64,000 nt of DNA from Streptomyces regalis (GTDB taxonomy: Bacteria; Actinomycetota; Actinomycetes; Streptomycetales; Streptomycetaceae): positions 1 through 64,000 of the forward strand of contig NZ_LLZG01000277.1 in assembly GCF_001509475.1 (NCBI RefSeq). Reading direction: 5' to 3'. Below, in pieces: positions 36,801 to 44,660 of this stretch. The notes below the pieces were generated by a model, which was not told the DNA's origin, ran no database searches, and saw only the letters and a list, made by a program, of their open reading frames with translations. The number at the start of each line of letters is the position of its first letter. Position 1 is the stretch's first letter. The translations under genes were made by a program, and so were the position numbers.

Positions 36801-38069
36801 GTCCTTGCCGGTGTAGATCGGGTTCATGTCCCGCGTCTGCGGGGACGCCTTGCGGCCCTCCGACTCCAGCTCCGCGCGTACGGCCGCGAAGAAGTCCCGG
36901 GGGATCCCGCTGATGAAGCGCGGCCAGACGTAACGGGCGTTCCAGTCCCGGTGGATGTCCATCACCCAGCGGCACGGCGGCGCGTAGTCACCGCCGACCG
37001 GAAGCAGCACATTGCGGGTGAGCGCGACCTGCTTCAGCCCCTTGAACAGCTTGAGCGCGGCCGCCTTCGCCTCCGGCAGGGTCGGCGCGTTGTCGATCGC
37101 CCAGCCGGCGCCGTAGTGGTTGACCATGTACGCGGTGAGGATGCCCCGCCCCGAGGGGGCGATCCAGTCGAACTCCGCCGGGAACTGCATCCGCTGCGGA
37201 TCCCGCGGCTCCTCACCGAAGACGGACAGGGTGGGACCCCACTGGTGGAAGGGCCCGCGCGCCCACGAACTCGACGTGACGCCCGCGTCCGCCATCAGCC
37301 CCGGGAACTGCGGATCGTGCCCGAACGCGTCCAGCTGCCAGGCCGTCTCCGGGGACGCCCCGATGATCCCGCGCTGGAAACCGTCGCCGTACAGGGCGTT
37401 GCGTACGGTCGCCTCGGCGCCGGTGAGGTTGGTGTTCGGCTCGTTGTAGGTGCCGCCCATGATCTCGACGCGGCCGGTGCGGATCAGCTGGCGCAGGAAG
37501 GCGCGCTCCTCCGGGAAGGCGTCCCAGTAGGGCTTGAGGTAGTCGACCTCGGCGAGCACGAAGGTGTACGCCGGGTCGCGCCGGGCCAGATCGCAGTGTG
37601 CGCGGACCAGGCTCATGCCGGACTGGCCGCGTGAGTCGAAGGTGCGGGCGGGCAGGCCGGTGGAGGCGGGGTCGTCGGCCACGTCCCAGGTCTCGGTGTA
37701 GGCAGCCTGGGTGTTCCACCAGACGGGGTCGTAGTGGAAATGGCTGACCATGAACATGGACCAGCCGGGTTCGGCGACCGTGAACGCGGCGGAGTGTTCT
37801 GCCGTTCGCCCCGGGGCGTCGGCGTCCTCGGCCGTGACCCTGACATGCGTACGGTCGCCGGGGGCCAGGTCGGTCGTCACCGGTATCTCGGCGCGTACGG
37901 TGCCGTCGTCCCCCGCGGTCGCCTCGGCGGAGCCGTGGACACCCGGCCCCTCGACGGTGAGCCGGACTGCCCGGCCGGGAGCATGTCCGATCTCGACGGC
38001 CACCACCTGGTGCGGCTGGTCCTCGGTACCGACGAACAGTTCGGTCGACTCGACAGAGATGACGCGCAT
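33825..38069 (-). CDS. GH38 alpha-mannosidase with added beta-sandwich domains
   Basis: A 1,414-residue enzyme from ATG 38069 with AGGAG upstream; a longer frame to 38162 would cross operator-like DNA. An N-terminal beta-rich module of about 100 residues precedes the GH38 catalytic domain, which has VSHFHYDPVWW (zinc ligands near 110-115) and nucleophile D247 in WQLDAFGHD. C-terminal regions include a NEW3-type module near residues 1,270-1,330 (VSLHVPPGWSVEPSELPYTL). No signal peptide is present, so it is likely cytoplasmic. It would trim alpha-mannose from N-glycans or mannan fragments. It is translationally coupled to the SurA-like gene. Confidence 0.92.
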   Translation of the reverse strand: MRVISVESTELFVGTEDQPHQVVAVEIGHAPGRAVRLTVEGPGVHGSAEATAGDDGTVRAEIPVTTDLAPGDRTHVRVTAEDADAPGRTAEHSAAFTVAEPGWSMFMVSHFHYDPVWWNTQAAYTETWDVADDPASTGLPARTFDSRGQSGMSLVRAHCDLARRDPAYTFVLAEVDYLKPYWDAFPEERAFLRQLIRTGRVEIMGGTYNEPNTNLTGAEATVRNALYGDGFQRGIIGASPETAWQLDAFGHDPQFPGLMADAGVTSSSWARGPFHQWGPTLSVFGEEPRDPQRMQFPAEFDWIAPSGRGILTAYMVNHYGAGWAIDNAPTLPEAKAAALKLFKGLKQVALTRNVLLPVGGDYAPPCRWVMDIHRDWNARYVWPRFISGIPRDFFAAVRAELESEGRKASPQTRDMNPIYTGKDVSYIDTKQAQRYGETLLADAEAWATLASLVTGHPYPDAALDKAWRQLIYGAHHDAITGSESDQVYIDLLTGWRELYDLAETVHADATDALARRVAQLPGGTPDLVVFNAATWERRDVLAVEDPGLVPLDDTGLPLPAVREDGELRVVVPEVPGMGLKALPLAQGTVPEWTHGEGVTIRNEFYEVTVDPARGGAVSSLRALAEGGRELLRPGDIGNELVVQEEYPRHPRFGEGPWHLTPTGTTAARGRDVTADIEVEHSPAGSRITVRADLGLFRYTQRLTLWKGVDRLDLTTTLDGYDGADRLIRVRWPSDVRGGLPVHEVADAVIGRGFGFVEVDSERFPWTLDNPANTWFGLGSTARVAVADGSGGPLGERSIGVAELVYSSWDDAGELGAALAAALVRVGVTATSTIAGGPRYGDLEVDSNLPDIRIAVGAPERNTVVAEALGWDPAAGRELRRQLAERGVAAVWVAPRASLREEWVPGADLRDLERLPLLVVAGTRPEDDAKAVDALIADLDDAVLRATAAGGGEALPPGDAWDGRSFAVLNRGTPGCVVTSSGDLYMSLMRSCTGWPSGIWVDPPRRTTPDGSAFQLQRWSHTFEYAVVAGAGDWRELRLPQAGHAFNHPLTARLRQTAAEDAVLPRKAVLLGLEPAGEVLLDALKPAGSPLARGSVAAADPGSGVAVRVHEVNGRPVRARVRGPREWTDGARADVLERRGEPLTPDGQGVLEVGLTGFEVATLLATADAETSPGPGIAAHEPAQPVPTRYWLHNSGPAPRGNMPVAVYVSPTTLTVADGGPVTATVRVGSELTDAPVSGTVSLHVPPGWSVEPSELPYTLGPGGFTMAEVTVTPPPDAEPGRHWLAARLRHGGQTYEDVVALDVPEGHTGPTLVTALGVERVTVRRGERARVPVTLRNPTRGPVSGSLWAVSSWGTWAGVTPGCQGFTVAGGEQLECEIEVDGGAVPPGSYWLMAKVGWHGCVAYTEAVELEVRP

Positions 38070-38118
38070 GGGGCTCCTACGAGTGCTCGTGGGGAGCCCC
38101 ATCCTGGCATCGAGGGGA

Positions 38119-38156
38119 TGATTCAAACAACCACCTTCACGTATCTCAGGTGGTTG
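38119..38156. promoter_or_regulatory. Operator-like site and 8-bp inverted repeat before the mannosidase
   Basis: TGATTCAAACAACCA (38119-38133) matches 12 of 15 bases of the 33015 site. It overlaps a perfect inverted repeat CAACCACC (38128-38135) / GGTGGTTG (38149-38156) with a 13-bp spacer. Both lie 50-87 bp upstream of the alpha-mannosidase start. Confidence 0.62.
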
Positions 38157-38177
38157 AGCCATACATTCCGAGCGGGC

Positions 38178-39062
38178 TCAGCGAGCCCGGCGGTTCTTCA
38201 CCGCGTGCTGCGGGGTGATGTGGTCCGTCAGCGCGAGCGAGGCGCTGGCACGCTGGTAGGAGACCTGGCCGACCCGGACGTAGAGACAGTCGACGATCAT
38301 CAGGACGGAGTGCCGGCCGCCGATGCTGCCGGTGCGGAAGCTGGTCTCCGAGGTGGCCGAGATGAGCCGGATGTCGGCGGCCTTGGCCAGCGGGGAACGC
38401 GGGTCGGTGGTGATGGCGATGGTGGTGGCGCCCCGCTCCTTGGCCATCTCGAACGGTTCGAGGGTCTCCCGGGTGGCTCCCGAGTGGGAGATGCCGATGG
38501 CCACGTCGGCGGGGGTGAGCAGGGCCGCGGAGGTGGCCGCCCCGTGCACCTCGGTCCAGCCGCGGACCTGGCAGCCGATGCGGAACAGCCGTGTCTCCGT
38601 CTCCTGGGCCACCGCCCCGCTGCCGCCGACGCCGTACACGTCAATACGGCGGGCGCGGGCCAGGGCCTGGGCCGCCCGCTCCAGCGCGTCCAGGTCGATC
38701 CGGTCGATGGTCTGCTGGATTGCGCGCAGGTCCGCGCTGCCGACCACCTGGACGACCCGTTCGAGGCTGTCGTCGGGGGAGATGTCGGGCCCGATCTCGG
38801 CGGTGCCCCAGTCGGAGACCTCGCCGCGGCCGCGCTCCTGGGCCAGCTCGATCAGCAGATGCTGGTAGGAGTCGAGGCCGATGGCCCGGCAGAAGCGGGT
38901 CACCGTCGCCTGGGAGGTGCCGGTGCGGCGGCCCAGCTCGGCGGCCGAGCAGTGGGTGACGGCGGCCGGATCCTCCAGGATCAGCTCGCCGACCTTCCGC
39001 AGGGAACCGGCCAGCCGGGGCAGCTCGGTGCGGATCAGTGTGGTGACGTCCGTCGGGGGCAT
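38178..39062 (-). CDS. RpiR-family transcriptional regulator (HTH plus SIS)
   Basis: A 294-residue regulator. The N-terminal winged-helix region is LGRRTGTSQATVTRFCRAIG (about 45-65) and the C-terminal SIS domain (about 120-270) has RIDVYGVGGSGAVAQETE, IGISHSGATRETLE and ITTDPRSPLAKAAD, which bind phosphosugars. RpiR proteins sense phosphosugars such as GlcNAc-6P or mannose-6P and control sugar catabolism. It lies between the mannosidase and SIS genes and is the natural candidate for binding the shared 15-bp motif. Repressor or activator mode is unknown. Confidence 0.92.
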   Translation of the reverse strand: MPPTDVTTLIRTELPRLAGSLRKVGELILEDPAAVTHCSAAELGRRTGTSQATVTRFCRAIGLDSYQHLLIELAQERGRGEVSDWGTAEIGPDISPDDSLERVVQVVGSADLRAIQQTIDRIDLDALERAAQALARARRIDVYGVGGSGAVAQETETRLFRIGCQVRGWTEVHGAATSAALLTPADVAIGISHSGATRETLEPFEMAKERGATTIAITTDPRSPLAKAADIRLISATSETSFRTGSIGGRHSVLMIVDCLYVRVGQVSYQRASASLALTDHITPQHAVKNRRAR

Positions 39063-39218
39063 GGGGAGAAGGTATCAGCCACCGTTTGTCCCACAGGATG
39101 AATACCAGGACCGGGAAAGGCGCCGGGAACCTGACTCATCGGCCTTGCCGCTCATTGCCCTCATTGCTCCTGCCATCCAGTGTGTGATTTATTGATTCAT
39201 CGATGGAGTCGTACGGGG

Positions 39219-39233
39219 TGGTTCAATCCACCA
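39219..39233 (+). promoter_or_regulatory. Operator-like site TGGTTCAATCCACCA
   Basis: It matches 13 of 15 bases of the 33015 site and has perfect TGGT/ACCA ends. It lies 15 bp upstream of the SIS gene start, in the RpiR-SIS divergent region. An AT-rich stretch with TGATTTATTGATTCA (39185-39199) is close by and may be part of the promoter. Autoregulation of the RpiR gene is plausible. Confidence 0.65.
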
Positions 39234-39247
39234 GTGGGGAGTGACGC

Positions 39248-40012
39248 GTGTCCGACGAGTCTGTGAGCGCCCAGCGCTTCGCGCGCGAGAGCATGGCCGT
39301 CCTCGACCGCATGGCCGATTCCGCCCGCGACGACGTGGCGCGCGCCGCCGAGCTGATCGCCGACTGCGTGCGCGCGGACGGCGTGATCCAGGCCTTCGGC
39401 ACCGGCCACTCCCAGGCCATCGTCCTCGAACTCGCCGGACGGGCGGGCGGATTGGTGCCGACCAACCGGTTGAGCATCGCCGACCTTGTCCTGTACGGCG
39501 GCGACACCCCGAGCGTCCTCGACGACCCGCTCCTGGAGCGCCGAGCCGGAGTGGCGGCCCGGATCTACGAGCTCGCCGCGCCACGCCCCCAGGACCTCTT
39601 CGTCGTGATCTCCAACTCCGGCGTCAACAACGTCATCGTGGAGATGGCCCTGCAGGCCAAGGAGCACGGCCACCGCCTCCTCGCCCTCACCTCCCTCACC
39701 CACACCCGCGCCGTCCCCGCCGGACACCCCAGCGGCAAGAAGCTCGCCGACCTCGCCGATGTCGTCCTCGACAACGCGGCCCCGCGCGGCGACGCGCTGC
39801 TGGAGCTGCCGGGCGGCGGCGCGGTGTGCGCCCTGTCCACGCTGACCGGCGTGATGCTCGTCCAGATGGCCGTGGCCGAGGCATCCTCCCAGCTCCTGGC
39901 CGCCGGGGAGCGACCGCCGGTGTACGTCTCGGCCAATGTGCCGGGTGGCTTCGAGGGCAACCTGGAGCTGGAGAAGCGGTACGCCGGACGGATCCGGCGT
40001 ACCGCGAGCTGA
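39248..40012 (+). CDS. SIS-domain phosphosugar-binding protein
   Basis: A 254-residue protein from GTG 39248, with GGGGAG upstream. The SIS motifs are IQAFGTGHSQAIVLELAGRAG and LFVVISNSGVNNVIVEMAL. It has no DNA-binding domain, so it is an isomerase/etherase-like or phosphosugar-binding protein of the kind often called UPF0309. In this locus it could handle GlcNAc-6P or MurNAc-6P, but no catalytic residue pair is certain. It is divergent from the RpiR gene and converges on the GH84 gene, the two stops sharing TGATCA. Confidence 0.85.
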   Translation: MSDESVSAQRFARESMAVLDRMADSARDDVARAAELIADCVRADGVIQAFGTGHSQAIVLELAGRAGGLVPTNRLSIADLVLYGGDTPSVLDDPLLERRAGVAARIYELAAPRPQDLFVVISNSGVNNVIVEMALQAKEHGHRLLALTSLTHTRAVPAGHPSGKKLADLADVVLDNAAPRGDALLELPGGGAVCALSTLTGVMLVQMAVAEASSQLLAAGERPPVYVSANVPGGFEGNLELEKRYAGRIRRTAS

Positions 40013-43000
40013 TCACTCCACGGGTACGGGCGTCAGTGCGACCGCCAGCGGATAGGCGCCCGTCTTCAGAGGCGCCCCGGTGGTGCCCGACGCGGTGTCG
40101 ACCGGTACCAGGGTGCTGCCGTCCGCGGTGGTGACGTAGGCCGTGCCGCCGTTCCAGTCCAGGCCGACGTCGAACGCGGACCTCCCGACTGTGACCTTGG
40201 TGCCGGGGGCGCCGGTCACGGTGTCGACCGGCGTGACGTAGTCCCCGGTACTGGGGCTGACCCACAGGGTCCGCCCGTCCGGTGACAGGCCGAGCCCGTA
40301 GGCCTGGCCCGTGACGAGCAGTGTCGGTTCGGTGTCGTTCGACGCCGTGTCGATCGGAGTCACCGTCGAGCCGCCGGAGTTGGACACGTACACCGTCCTC
40401 CCGTCGGGCGCCGCGACCACGTTGAAGGGGCGGGGGCCGACGGGGATGGCCTGGCCGGCCTGTCCGGTGGTGAGGTCGACGGGGCTGACCGTGTTGTCGT
40501 GGATGTTGGCCACGTACAGGGTCCTGCCGTCCGGGGTGATCGCCATGTTCTCGGGTCCGTCGCCGACCGGGACGGGCGCGCCGGTCTTCAGTGTGCCGGT
40601 GTCGATCGACTGCACTGTGCCGTCCGTGTAGTTGGCGACCCAGAGGGTGCCGCCGTCCGGGGTGAGCGCGAGACCGGAGGGGACCTTGCCGACGGCGACC
40701 GTGGCGGTGACCGCGCCGCCGGCCACGTCGATCACGCTGACCGTGTTCGAGCCCTGGTTGGCGGCGTACGCGGTACGCCCGTCCGCGCTCACGACGACCT
40801 CGCCGGGGTTGTTGCCGACCGCGATGTTCTTGGTCGTGCCGGCGGCGAGGTCGATGGAACTCACCGACGCCCCGCTGAAGTCGGCGGTCAGGGCGCGGGG
40901 AGTGCCGGTGCCGTCGGTGACCTGCACGGGGAGTGCGCGATCGAGGAGGCCGGTGCCGGAGACGACGACGGAGTGGACGCCCTCCGCCTTCCCGGTGAGG
41001 GTGACGGTGACCGATGCCGGGGTGGTCGCCGTGCCCTCGGAGGGCGTGGCGGTGACGCCGTCGGGCACGTCGAGCTTCCAGGCGACGGTCTTGGCCTGCG
41101 CGTCGGACAGGTCGAGGGTGACCGTCGCGGAGGCCCCGGGCTTCAGTGACAGCGAGCGGGGAGAGAAGGAGGCATCGACGCCGGGGTCGGGTGCGTTCTC
41201 CAGCATCGTCGTATAGAGGAACTGGTCCATGACGCCAGGGGAGACCTGCTGCGGGACGGCGTCCAACTCCTTGCGTTCCTTCCGGAGTTGCGTCCAGTAC
41301 GTCGCGACCGCGTCCACGTCACCACGCTTGTTGGCCAGGAGCAGGTCCACGGCCGTCTCGCCCGCGCTGCCGTAGCGGCCGAGCTTGTCGAGCCAGGCGG
41401 AGGTCTCGTCGAGGAACCCGGGGTTGTCGAGACGGGCGCGCAACTGGGCGGGGGTGGCGGCCATGTCGGCGAAGTAGGAGGTCAACTCGGCTGCCGCTCG
41501 GTCGAGTCCGCTGTCCTGCTCGTAGGCCTTACGGAAGGCGGCGATCAGCTGGGTGAGGGTGGGGGACTCGGTCGGGTCCAGCTGGGAGGAGTAGTTGTTC
41601 TCGGCGAAGATCCGCAGCCACTTGGCGGCCTCGGGTCCCGCCAGCTCCCGGACCGACGCGAGGAACGCCTTGCGCGGGTCGTAGGCGTCCGGGTTCCACA
41701 GATAGGCGGCCGAGGTGAACAGCGCGATCCGGCTGGCCTCGCCCTGGACCATCGGGTTGGCGGTCACGCCGGTCGAGACGCTCGCCACCGCGGGCTCGCG
41801 GCCGGTGTAGGGGCCGAGCAGGAGACGGCTGGTGACGTAGTCGTTGACCGGGTAGTTGTCCCAGATCAGGATCGGGTGGCCGTAGACCTCGCGCGCTTGC
41901 TTCACCTGCTCGGCGGTGATGGCGGGCGCGATGACCCCGACGCCGGTCCACTCGACGACCACGGACGGGTCGAGCTTCTCCCGCAGTGCCTTCTTGTACG
42001 GGGAGTCGGCGAGGTCGGAGTACTCGGTGGGGACCATCTCCAGCGGCTGGAGTCCGGTGTGGCCGGCGGAGAACTCCTTCCAGACGGTGTTCAGCAGATG
42101 CGCCTGCGCGGCACCGGCCGCACCGCCGCCCGTGCCGAACTCCTTCTCGTCGGCGGCGCAGTTCCACTTCGTGTAGCTGATGTCGTCGAGCGGGATCGCG
42201 AAGGAGCGGACGCCGATGTCGTACAGCGAGTCGAACTTGGCGGTGAGCGCCTTGATGTCGGCGTCGGAGGAGTAGCAGACGGAGAGCCCGGGGGAGAGGG
42301 CGTAGGTGAAACGGACGTGGTTGGCGCGGGCCCGGTCGACCAGTTCCTTCAGCTTCGCGAGTGCGGCGGGCGGGTACTCGTCGCGCCAGCGGGCGCGGAG
42401 GTAGTCGTCGTCCTTGGGGGAGTAGACGTAGACGTTCTGTTTCGTACGGCCGTAGAAGTCCAGCTGGTCGAGGCGTTCGGCGTGCGACCACGGGGTGCCG
42501 TAGAAGCCCTCGATGACTCCGCGCAGGCCGGCTGTGGGCCAGTCGCGGACGGTCACCGCGGGCATGTGGTTCGTGGTGAGGAGTTGGCGCAGGGTCTGGG
42601 CTGCGTAGAAGGTGCCCGTGGTGTCGACGCCGGAGAGGGCGACGAGGGCGCGGCCGTGGGAGCGCCCGGAGGCGAGGACATGGCCGCCGGACGGCAGCCC
42701 GGCGGGCGGCTCGGCGTGGAGTTTGCGCAGCGCCGCCCCGGTGGCGGTGTTTTCGCCGGGGCCGCCGACATAGACCGTGAGGCCCGAGGCGGGGGGCTTC
42801 TCGCCCGCGTTCACGGTGATGATGCGCTCGGCGCCGGCATCGCGCAGTACGGATTCGACGAGGCGTCGGGCTGAGGGGTCGGTGCCCGGGCCGATGACCT
42901 CGACGACCCTGTCCGGGACGGCGAACCGGGCCGAGCCCGTGTGCATGCTCTTGGGGGTCGGCCATACCTGCGGGGCCGGGACTGGGACTGTGGCTGAGGT

Positions 43001-43126
43001 GGAGGGCTCGGGGGCGGCGGCTGCGGGCGATACGGCCGGTGCGGAGAGGCCGATGGTCAGCAGCAGGGCGGCGGTGGCCGATATGACCGGGTGCCGTGCA
43101 CGTCTGACACGAGGGGGTGGAAGCAC
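40013..43126 (-). CDS. Secreted GH84 beta-N-acetylglucosaminidase with YVTN beta-propeller
   Basis: A 1,037-residue secreted enzyme from GTG 43126, chosen because GGGAGGA stands just upstream; a GTG at 43153 would overlap an operator-like element. A signal peptide (VISATAALLLTIGLSAPAVS) leads to a GH20b-like cap, then the GH84 barrel with VIEGFYGTPWSHAERLDQLD and the catalytic Asp pair in FAIPLDDISY. The C-terminal 330 residues carry an Ig-like module and then about six YVTN/NHL-type propeller blades such as VVVSADGRTAYAANQGSNT. It removes GlcNAc from glycoproteins or hyaluronan-type chains outside the cell. Confidence 0.92.
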   Translation of the reverse strand: MLPPPRVRRARHPVISATAALLLTIGLSAPAVSPAAAAPEPSTSATVPVPAPQVWPTPKSMHTGSARFAVPDRVVEVIGPGTDPSARRLVESVLRDAGAERIITVNAGEKPPASGLTVYVGGPGENTATGAALRKLHAEPPAGLPSGGHVLASGRSHGRALVALSGVDTTGTFYAAQTLRQLLTTNHMPAVTVRDWPTAGLRGVIEGFYGTPWSHAERLDQLDFYGRTKQNVYVYSPKDDDYLRARWRDEYPPAALAKLKELVDRARANHVRFTYALSPGLSVCYSSDADIKALTAKFDSLYDIGVRSFAIPLDDISYTKWNCAADEKEFGTGGGAAGAAQAHLLNTVWKEFSAGHTGLQPLEMVPTEYSDLADSPYKKALREKLDPSVVVEWTGVGVIAPAITAEQVKQAREVYGHPILIWDNYPVNDYVTSRLLLGPYTGREPAVASVSTGVTANPMVQGEASRIALFTSAAYLWNPDAYDPRKAFLASVRELAGPEAAKWLRIFAENNYSSQLDPTESPTLTQLIAAFRKAYEQDSGLDRAAAELTSYFADMAATPAQLRARLDNPGFLDETSAWLDKLGRYGSAGETAVDLLLANKRGDVDAVATYWTQLRKERKELDAVPQQVSPGVMDQFLYTTMLENAPDPGVDASFSPRSLSLKPGASATVTLDLSDAQAKTVAWKLDVPDGVTATPSEGTATTPASVTVTLTGKAEGVHSVVVSGTGLLDRALPVQVTDGTGTPRALTADFSGASVSSIDLAAGTTKNIAVGNNPGEVVVSADGRTAYAANQGSNTVSVIDVAGGAVTATVAVGKVPSGLALTPDGGTLWVANYTDGTVQSIDTGTLKTGAPVPVGDGPENMAITPDGRTLYVANIHDNTVSPVDLTTGQAGQAIPVGPRPFNVVAAPDGRTVYVSNSGGSTVTPIDTASNDTEPTLLVTGQAYGLGLSPDGRTLWVSPSTGDYVTPVDTVTGAPGTKVTVGRSAFDVGLDWNGGTAYVTTADGSTLVPVDTASGTTGAPLKTGAYPLAVALTPVPVE

Positions 43127-43141
43127 AGGTCCTCCCGGGGT

Positions 43142-43187
43142 GAATGTATCCACCGGGAGATGCTAGGGATGCTGAATGCTTCATTCA
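43142..43187. promoter_or_regulatory. Operator-like elements before the GH84 gene
   Basis: GAATGTATCCACC (43142-43154) resembles the element at 25057. A perfect palindrome TGAATG-CTT-CATTCA (43173-43187) lies just upstream. Both are unusually AT-rich for the region and could bind the RpiR regulator or a second factor. Confidence 0.55.
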
Positions 43188-43274
43188 ATGGGGCCGAAAT
43201 GTACGCCGCGGCGCAGAAGGGGGCACATGGGCGCACACTGGAAGAGTGCTGTCGGTGCTCAAGGGGGTGTCGAC

Positions 43275-43856
43275 ATGGCTGCGTCGAAGTGCACGAAGGT
43301 GCGGCTGTGGCGGTGGCGGCGGAGTCCGCTGCGGCGGCGCAGTGACCTCGTCGAGGCCTGGGTCGTGCTGTGCGGATGGGTGTTCGCGCTGGTCGGCGCC
43401 CTGTTCGCGGGCCTGGCGGCGGCGGACGCGGTCGTGCACTCGGCGCAGGAGCAGCAGGCCGAGAGCCGCAAGGTGACGGCCGTACTGGTGAAGGACGCCG
43501 AGGATGTGGGGCCCTCGCGGGTCACCACCGACCATCTCGTCTGGGCGACCGTCCGCTGGACCGCACAGGACGGCTCGACCCGCACGGACGAGGCTCGGGT
43601 GCCGCCCAAGGCGCAGGCGGGCAGCAAGGTCGAGGTGTGGACCGACCGTCACGGTGTCATCGTCAACGAGCCGCTGTCCGAGGGCGAGCTGCTGATGCAC
43701 TCGATCGCCGGGGGCGTCCTGGCCGGGGCGGCCACCGCCGGCATCGTGCTGGGGTCCACCTGGGTGGTACGGCTGGGGCTGGAACGGCGGCGGCTGGAGC
43801 AGTGGGCCGCGGAGTGGGAGCGGATGGACACGCCGTGGGGGTGGAAGACGGGCTGA
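43275..43856 (+). CDS. Two-TM membrane protein of Rv1733c type
   Basis: A 193-residue protein when started at ATG 43275 (MAASKCTKVRLWRWRRSP). A longer frame from 43176 begins in promoter-like DNA. A basic N-terminus precedes membrane segment 1 (VVLCGWVFALVGALFAGLAA), a 75-residue outer loop follows, and segment 2 (AGGVLAGAATAGIVLGSTWVV) ends in a short charged tail. This is the plan of the Rv1733c family, widespread in actinobacteria and of unknown function. It is divergent from GH84 and converges on the DUF4142 gene. Confidence 0.8.
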   Translation: MAASKCTKVRLWRWRRSPLRRRSDLVEAWVVLCGWVFALVGALFAGLAAADAVVHSAQEQQAESRKVTAVLVKDAEDVGPSRVTTDHLVWATVRWTAQDGSTRTDEARVPPKAQAGSKVEVWTDRHGVIVNEPLSEGELLMHSIAGGVLAGAATAGIVLGSTWVVRLGLERRRLEQWAAEWERMDTPWGWKTG

Positions 43857-43874
43857 CGCGGCTTCGCGCGACGT

Positions 43875-43908
43875 GCAGCAGCGCCCGGGGGCTCTCGGGC
43901 GCTGCTGC
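43875..43908. terminator. 13-bp hairpin between convergent genes
   Basis: A perfect 13-bp stem, arms 43875-43887 and 43896-43908, with an 8-nt loop. It lies between the stops of the Rv1733c-like gene and the DUF4142 gene, so it can serve both transcripts. Confidence 0.82.
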
Positions 43909-43910
43909 TG

Positions 43911-44660
43911 TCACTTGACGTCCGCGCTCGGCAGCGCCGACGGTGACGCCGTGTTCAGGTCCTCGAGCCCCTTGGGGATGGCGAGTGTGAGGACCGGCGA
44001 GCCCGGCTGGGGCGCGGGCGGGGTGAGCTGGTCCTTGGGGAGCTTCGGGGGCGTGGTCTGCTGGAAGTTGTTCTGGTCGAAATTGACCAGGCCCGTCTTC
44101 TCCAGGACCGTGATGTGGTCGAGCACGGTGTCGTTCGCCAGGTCGGCCAGCTGACGGACCATGGTGTTCTGCGTGTTGGCCCGGATCTTCGCGATGACCG
44201 GGAAGATCTGCCCGTGTGTCACACGCATGATCGCGACACTGGTGGCGTCGAACTCCTTGCCCGTCTTGGAGTCCACGGTCGCCACGAACTGCTGCTGCTG
44301 CGGGCTGGCCTGGTTGGGCAGGGTGATGCTCAGTTCGGACGCGATCTTGCGACAGGCGAGATCGAGCCTGGCGTGTCCGACGACCAGGTGCTCGCCGGCC
44401 TCCTTCATCTCGGGAGTCGTGCCCCGTTGCATCGCCAGCATGCCCAGCGGGTGCTCCCACAGGCCTGCCGCGCGAACCTTGACCACGAAGTCCCGGTCGG
44501 CCTCGGTCAGCGGCCCGTACCGCGTGTTGGTGATGACGCGGTCCTGGTTGGCGGAGGTGGTCTCCACACCGAGCATGGCGGGGTAGGCGAGGGCGGAGAG
44601 AGTGAGTACGAGGGCGCCTCCCACGAAGACGGTACCTACCATGCGGCGCGAGATGGGCAT
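43911..44660 (-). CDS. DUF4142 family exported protein
   Basis: A 249-residue protein started at ATG 44660. One N-terminal membrane or signal segment (GTVFVGGALVLTLSALAYPA) precedes a DUF4142 four-helix domain: LTEADRDFVVKVRAAGLWE, GHARLDLACRKIASEL and the histidine-containing VAIMRVTHGQIFPVIAK and TVLDHITVLEKTG. DUF4142 proteins are ferritin-like helical bundles exported to the envelope in many bacteria, with poorly known roles in stress or metal binding. The C-terminus is Pro-rich. Confidence 0.88.
   Translation of the reverse strand: MPISRRMVGTVFVGGALVLTLSALAYPAMLGVETTSANQDRVITNTRYGPLTEADRDFVVKVRAAGLWEHPLGMLAMQRGTTPEMKEAGEHLVVGHARLDLACRKIASELSITLPNQASPQQQQFVATVDSKTGKEFDATSVAIMRVTHGQIFPVIAKIRANTQNTMVRQLADLANDTVLDHITVLEKTGLVNFDQNNFQQTTPPKLPKDQLTPPAPQPGSPVLTLAIPKGLEDLNTASPSALPSADVK

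Noticed and set aside
33825..38162. Mannosidase start at 38162
   Set aside because: It would cross the operator-like inverted repeat; ATG 38069 has AGGAG and fits the family start.
43127..43153. GTG start at 43153 for the GH84 gene
   Set aside because: It overlaps the AT-rich operator element; GTG 43126 has the better ribosome site.
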